This document shows positions 60,385 to 64,000 of a stretch of 64,000 bases of DNA, piece by piece; within the stretch, counting starts at the first letter, position 1; the number at the start of each line of letters is the position of its first letter. Under the pieces are notes generated by a model, which did no database searches, was not told the DNA's origin, and saw nothing but the letters and a program-made list of their open reading frames with translations. Origin of the DNA: Branchiostoma belcheri (Eukaryota > Chordata > Leptocardii > Amphioxiformes > Branchiostomatidae); the NCBI RefSeq assembly GCF_001625305.1, contig NW_017802935.1:2363514-2427513 (forward strand), given 5' to 3'. Position numbers and translations under genes: made by a program.

Positions 60385-61382
60385 GTAGGATTCGATACGT
60401 TCTGTACAACAATATTTTCTTCTCTCACAGTTAGTAGGATACTTCTCATGTCATTACACGTGACGGGCGAACCTCTCCAACGATTTTCTTCTTTATTGTA
60501 AAGTTTCGGAAACCAAGTTATGGCAATAAGATGATAATAATGCTTTTCATCGCATGAGAGCTAATTATAAGAGCTGATTATTGATGTTTTTTTTAAAGTG
60601 GGGTGACGCCCCGCCAGTCGGCCACCCACCGGCCAAACCTCCGGACGACTGCCGGGGTGGCGGAGCGGGATACGCCGGGACCACGCACTACGGAGGCCGC
60701 GGTCCGGGGTACAACGACACCGCTGACTAGGGTAAGTCTGTCCTCAAAGGCATCCAATGCAATTTCAGGGCGGCAAAACTGGACGTATTCTAAATAAGGC
60801 AATCTGTATGATGTTGACACATACTATCCCACATTCATCATCATCATCCACTGTGTTCTGCGTCTATCCCACATTAGCACATTTGAATCAGTATTTCATA
60901 CTTTAGGCATTTCAAACTGCAGAAACAAGCCACCAAGATTAGTCCTTTATTTTCTGGGTGGTACCCTAAAATCAATTCAGGTCCGTCCAGTAATCGTTTT
61001 TCGTCAGAATTTTGGGCATTTTTGCTCCATGAATGTCGATATACATTAGTACAGTGTTGTTTCAACTTAATATTTAGATAAGTGACTAGAATATTGACTT
61101 TGAAAAACCTGGTTTCCAAGTCCTAAAAACTGAACTGGATGCCTTTAAGCTTGTCTGCTATCCTGGTCATTTCCATTGTGCTATACCGGCGATAGATAGA
61201 GTATCTATATGACCTGCATATAAGACAAAAAGATTACACTGATTAATTCCCATTCATTTTTCAGGTGAGACAGCCGGCCTGTTGCACACCCGCCCTGAAA
61301 GTGGGTAAAACCAAAGCGGCCTTCGCAGACAACAGAAACTAGAGAAAAAGGCTTTGTATTAAGTCTAGTCATTACTTGGGTG
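60385..61382 (+). repeat. Second copy of the ~1-kb direct duplication
   Basis: Same content as 59386-60321 and continuous with the LRR coding exon. Compared with the first copy it gains an 8-base insertion near 60750 and a 'catcatcatcatccactgtg' insertion flanked by repeated 'tatcccacatt' near 60840. The 133-base exon (60599-60731) differs at five or so positions and its acceptor reads 'ttttaaag' instead of 'tttacag'. Confidence 0.92.
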
Positions 61383-61410
61383 TTACATGTTAACGTAGCG
61401 ATTGTTGAAT

Positions 61411-63828
61411 ATGTTCAAAGTAGCACCGAAGATTGTCATTGTTGTAACTATCGTAGTTGGATGTTTAGGGTTAGATCCGGCATGTTTTCCTGGGTGCAGG
61501 TACACTGATCAATGGACAGACTGCGTCCCTTTCCGTAAATTACATGGTTTGGGTCTGCGTACACGGGGTACTTGTGTGTTATGCCCCGCGGAGCTACAGT
61601 CACAAGCTATGGGTAGTGGGAATAACTCCTCCCGACCAACTGCGCTTTGCCTTCCCCCTAAACTTAACGTGGCAGTTAGAGGTTTCACATTTGGGGTCCT
61701 CTCAGTTCAGAAAATACGGCTTCCTCCTTCATTAAAGACCGATGTCGTTGCTTTGGTGGAATGTGGGATCACTGATTTAGATCAGGACACTTTGGCCGCG
61801 TTTCCTACATTGAAGTCCTTGCAGCTCGATTCCAACAACTTGACTCACGTGAAACGAGCCTGGTTCGACGGTTTGAAATTTCCGCAGTTGTTGTGGACTC
61901 TGTCCTTCTCCCACAATAATATAAGCAGCATGGATTCAGCATGCTTCCAAAAGCTCACTGGCCTAGTAACATTGCTGCTTGACAATAACGCACTGCAAAG
62001 TGTCGAGCCATCTTGGTTTCACAATCCGGAATTAGGCCAACTGTCTTTGAGATCAAATTCTATCAAAAGCATTCATCCCCAAGCATTTAAGTCACTGGAA
62101 AGGCTCAGCGAGCTAGACTTGAGCCGAAATGAGTTAACGTGTGTGCCCTGGGAGACTATGAGCGGGCTACAGTTAGAAAAGCTGGCACTGGGCGGGAATA
62201 GATTGCTTAGTCTCGGTAATTTCGCTCCTTTGGTACTGAACTGGCGGCTTGATTATTCTTACTACCTATTCTCAGGCGTAAGAGTTGCAGTTAGGGTTAA
62301 CCAGATGCTTTTCTGTATCACTAAAGGTCCTAAACTAACACAATATCACGTTCACACACACTACAATACCTCACACCTACTTCCGTCCGACCAGGAGCAT
62401 ATCAATCTATGCTACAAGCTTGGCAAGTTTATCTCAACAAACCAGATAAAGTATGCCCTACCATTTGTAGCCATTTCAGTCAGCACAGAAACAGACGAAC
62501 ACACTTTAAACATCACCCACTTGTGCACACAGGCTTGGGAAGCTTCTACAGGCGTAAAAGTAGCACTAGGGGGAAACACTACATTACAGATTGTTCCTAC
62601 CGGTCTAGACTCCCTGTCCCAAACCTTTGCTGTAGTTGTATCGGATACTATGTCTGATAGTGCGAACAGAAGCATGTCGGATGCTGATGTCCACCGTAAA
62701 AATATCAGCACCTTTGGTCATGAAGAAATGATGAACGTGACATGTCATGTGGACGCTCGGGGGGAAACCTACCGACATGCCTTCACTGCGCCCGTGTCTA
62801 GTACTCCTGATGGCACCGTGTGTGTAGAAAAGACCCAGACCACAACGTCCGTGTCCAGCACAACAGAAACGATGACCCAGCAGGCCACAACAAAACCTAC
62901 CACCCTGACAACGGAGGTCGGTAGGAATCAGACGAACCTGACAAAAAATTTAATTGTGACGGCGCGACCGGGGAAAGAGCGATGCGCGTGCAAGTATATA
63001 TATGTGGGTATCATCACAGGGGTAACCTCAGTGTTAGCTGTAGTAACGGTGGAGCTTGTAGCACTGCTAGTACTAGTAGTCTGTGTTATCAGCAAGCAGC
63101 GCCGTTCGTCGCGACAGGACAACCCACCTGTTCTCTCGCTGAATCGATGGGTACTCGGCGGGGCAGGTGGCGAGGACGCCCCGATCCCGGTCAATGGGAG
63201 TCCCGTCAGCGCGACTGATGCGGCCACGCAGACCGCTGAAAGTGACCTGCACCAGTACGACGAGATCCCAGACGCGTACTTTAACTACTACAACACACGG
63301 CCTGGGGTACAGAATCCTTACTGGGAAATTCCCGACGAGTACTACACTGACTACGTGAACACACGGACCGAGTCGTACCCAGACGAAGTGGTGACTTTCT
63401 ACGCCGCTGCCGCTAACGTGGCCCTTCCTTCACAAACCCGGCAGGGCGGCAAACATCCATCCTACAACACCGTCCCTCGTACTAGATCACTCCCACAGAT
63501 ACATACACGGCAGAGGAAGGCAAACGTTAGATCGTATGGCGTGCGTGTAGCGGGTAAGGACAGGGTTAGAGATAGGGTCTTCACTGGTAGGTATGGCAGA
63601 ACGCGGGGAGCCCTTATGTCCAGGAGTGGTCTGTATAATAATAATCCCCTCACATTGGCAAGCAGACAGCAGGCAAACGTGAAATACCAGGCTGCACACA
63701 TACACACACCCTCAAGGACACGACGAAACATGGCATATCTACACGCACAAACCCCGCATCACCCGACTGCAAAATCTGTCTTGGGAAAGTCTACAAACAT
63801 GGCAAACCGTCGCCGGTACAGTATCTAG
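61411..63828 (+). CDS. Leucine-rich-repeat single-pass transmembrane receptor with duplicated tyrosine motif
   Basis: One exon encodes 805 residues. The ATG at 61411 is the first after an in-frame TAG at 61396-61398, and the exon itself starts at 61265 after a 'tttttcag' acceptor. Residues 1-~20 are a signal peptide, followed by a Cys-containing N-terminal region. Residues ~108-270 hold about six LRRs (LxxLxLxxNxL pattern, e.g. LKSLQLDSNNL, LSELDLSRNEL). Then come a ~180-residue extracellular region of unknown fold with many N-glycosylation sites and a Thr/Ser-rich stalk. One membrane helix spans ~529-561, followed by a basic stop and a ~240-residue cytoplasmic tail. The tail carries two tandem versions of YxEIPDxYxxYxNTR (from Tyr616 and Tyr637), likely phosphotyrosine docking sites, then a basic Arg/Ser/Thr-rich end. 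There is no TIR, kinase or death domain. A cell-surface recognition or adhesion role is inferred; the ligand is unknown. Confidence 0.88.
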   Translation: MFKVAPKIVIVVTIVVGCLGLDPACFPGCRYTDQWTDCVPFRKLHGLGLRTRGTCVLCPAELQSQAMGSGNNSSRPTALCLPPKLNVAVRGFTFGVLSVQKIRLPPSLKTDVVALVECGITDLDQDTLAAFPTLKSLQLDSNNLTHVKRAWFDGLKFPQLLWTLSFSHNNISSMDSACFQKLTGLVTLLLDNNALQSVEPSWFHNPELGQLSLRSNSIKSIHPQAFKSLERLSELDLSRNELTCVPWETMSGLQLEKLALGGNRLLSLGNFAPLVLNWRLDYSYYLFSGVRVAVRVNQMLFCITKGPKLTQYHVHTHYNTSHLLPSDQEHINLCYKLGKFISTNQIKYALPFVAISVSTETDEHTLNITHLCTQAWEASTGVKVALGGNTTLQIVPTGLDSLSQTFAVVVSDTMSDSANRSMSDADVHRKNISTFGHEEMMNVTCHVDARGETYRHAFTAPVSSTPDGTVCVEKTQTTTSVSSTTETMTQQATTKPTTLTTEVGRNQTNLTKNLIVTARPGKERCACKYIYVGIITGVTSVLAVVTVELVALLVLVVCVISKQRRSSRQDNPPVLSLNRWVLGGAGGEDAPIPVNGSPVSATDAATQTAESDLHQYDEIPDAYFNYYNTRPGVQNPYWEIPDEYYTDYVNTRTESYPDEVVTFYAAAANVALPSQTRQGGKHPSYNTVPRTRSLPQIHTRQRKANVRSYGVRVAGKDRVRDRVFTGRYGRTRGALMSRSGLYNNNPLTLASRQQANVKYQAAHIHTPSRTRRNMAYLHAQTPHHPTAKSVLGKSTNMANRRRYSI

Positions 63829-63984
63829 GGAGTGGACGTTATTGAGCGAACTGAAAGAGTTGGTTATGTAACAACATATAAGCCCAGGGGAAGAGTTAAG
63901 CAATCTATTCCTGTTCCCGACATAATGTTTTTTACACACCGAGAGGAAGTTTACAACGCAGAGGTTTCATTTTCTGGTCCTGAA

Positions 63985-63990
63985 AATAAA
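63985..63990 (+). promoter_or_regulatory. Polyadenylation signal of the LRR gene
   Basis: A canonical AATAAA lies 157 bases past the LRR stop codon, just inside the window end, at a reasonable 3' UTR distance. The cleavage site would fall at or beyond the window edge. Confidence 0.6.
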
Positions 63991-64000
63991 AACGCTACAA

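Noticed and set aside
61402-61410. Start of the LRR protein three codons upstream
   Set aside because: That position is TTG; the ATG at 61411 directly precedes the signal peptide and is the first ATG after an in-frame stop.

Overview
The window reads as a chordate-type invertebrate genome, most likely a lancelet (Branchiostoma). This is inferred, not proven, from four things: a complete TSPEAR-type gene, an aminergic GPCR with an intron in the second intracellular loop, unusual domain shuffling (GTPase plus caspase, LRR receptors with tyrosine-rich tails), and many short interspersed and inverted-repeat elements. Nearly identical direct copies flanking an assembly gap also fit a highly polymorphic genome. 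Coding density is low. Exon coordinates below were derived by hand from splice consensus and reading-phase continuity.

Layout. 1-13,300 is repeat-dominated: a LINE tail, SINE-like elements, a large direct duplication (about 3.2-6.4 kb and 7.1-10.6 kb), an array of short hairpins, and a ~210-bp tandem repeat (12.0-12.95 kb). A few exon-like pieces on the minus strand (11.2-13.3 kb) may belong to an unrecognised gene. 14,576-34,698 (minus) is a ten-exon TSPEAR orthologue: signal peptide, TSPN/laminin-G-like domain and seven EAR repeats, 688 codons, all phases matching. 34.7-44.3 kb is intergenic and repeat-rich with some GC-rich patches. 44,371-46,774 (minus) is a two-exon, 516-residue aminergic-like GPCR.

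49,493-55,039 (minus) is the most remarkable gene. Seven exons join in phase into a 1,286-residue protein: a Roc-type GTPase domain interrupted by a multi-pass membrane block, then a COR-like region, a linker, and a full caspase domain with its catalytic His and Cys and its substrate-binding Arg residues. 58.7-61.4 kb holds small 5' exons, one of them within a ~1-kb segment present twice around a 20-N gap. 61,411-63,828 (plus) is a single-exon LRR transmembrane receptor of 805 residues with a duplicated tyrosine motif in its tail, and a polyadenylation signal lies at 63,985.

How they fit together. There is no operon logic. The Roc/COR/caspase gene and the LRR receptor are divergently transcribed from a ~3.7-kb spacer, and both have architectures typical of expanded innate-immune or cell-death repertoires, but any functional link is conjecture. 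TSPEAR and the GPCR look like ordinary conserved genes.
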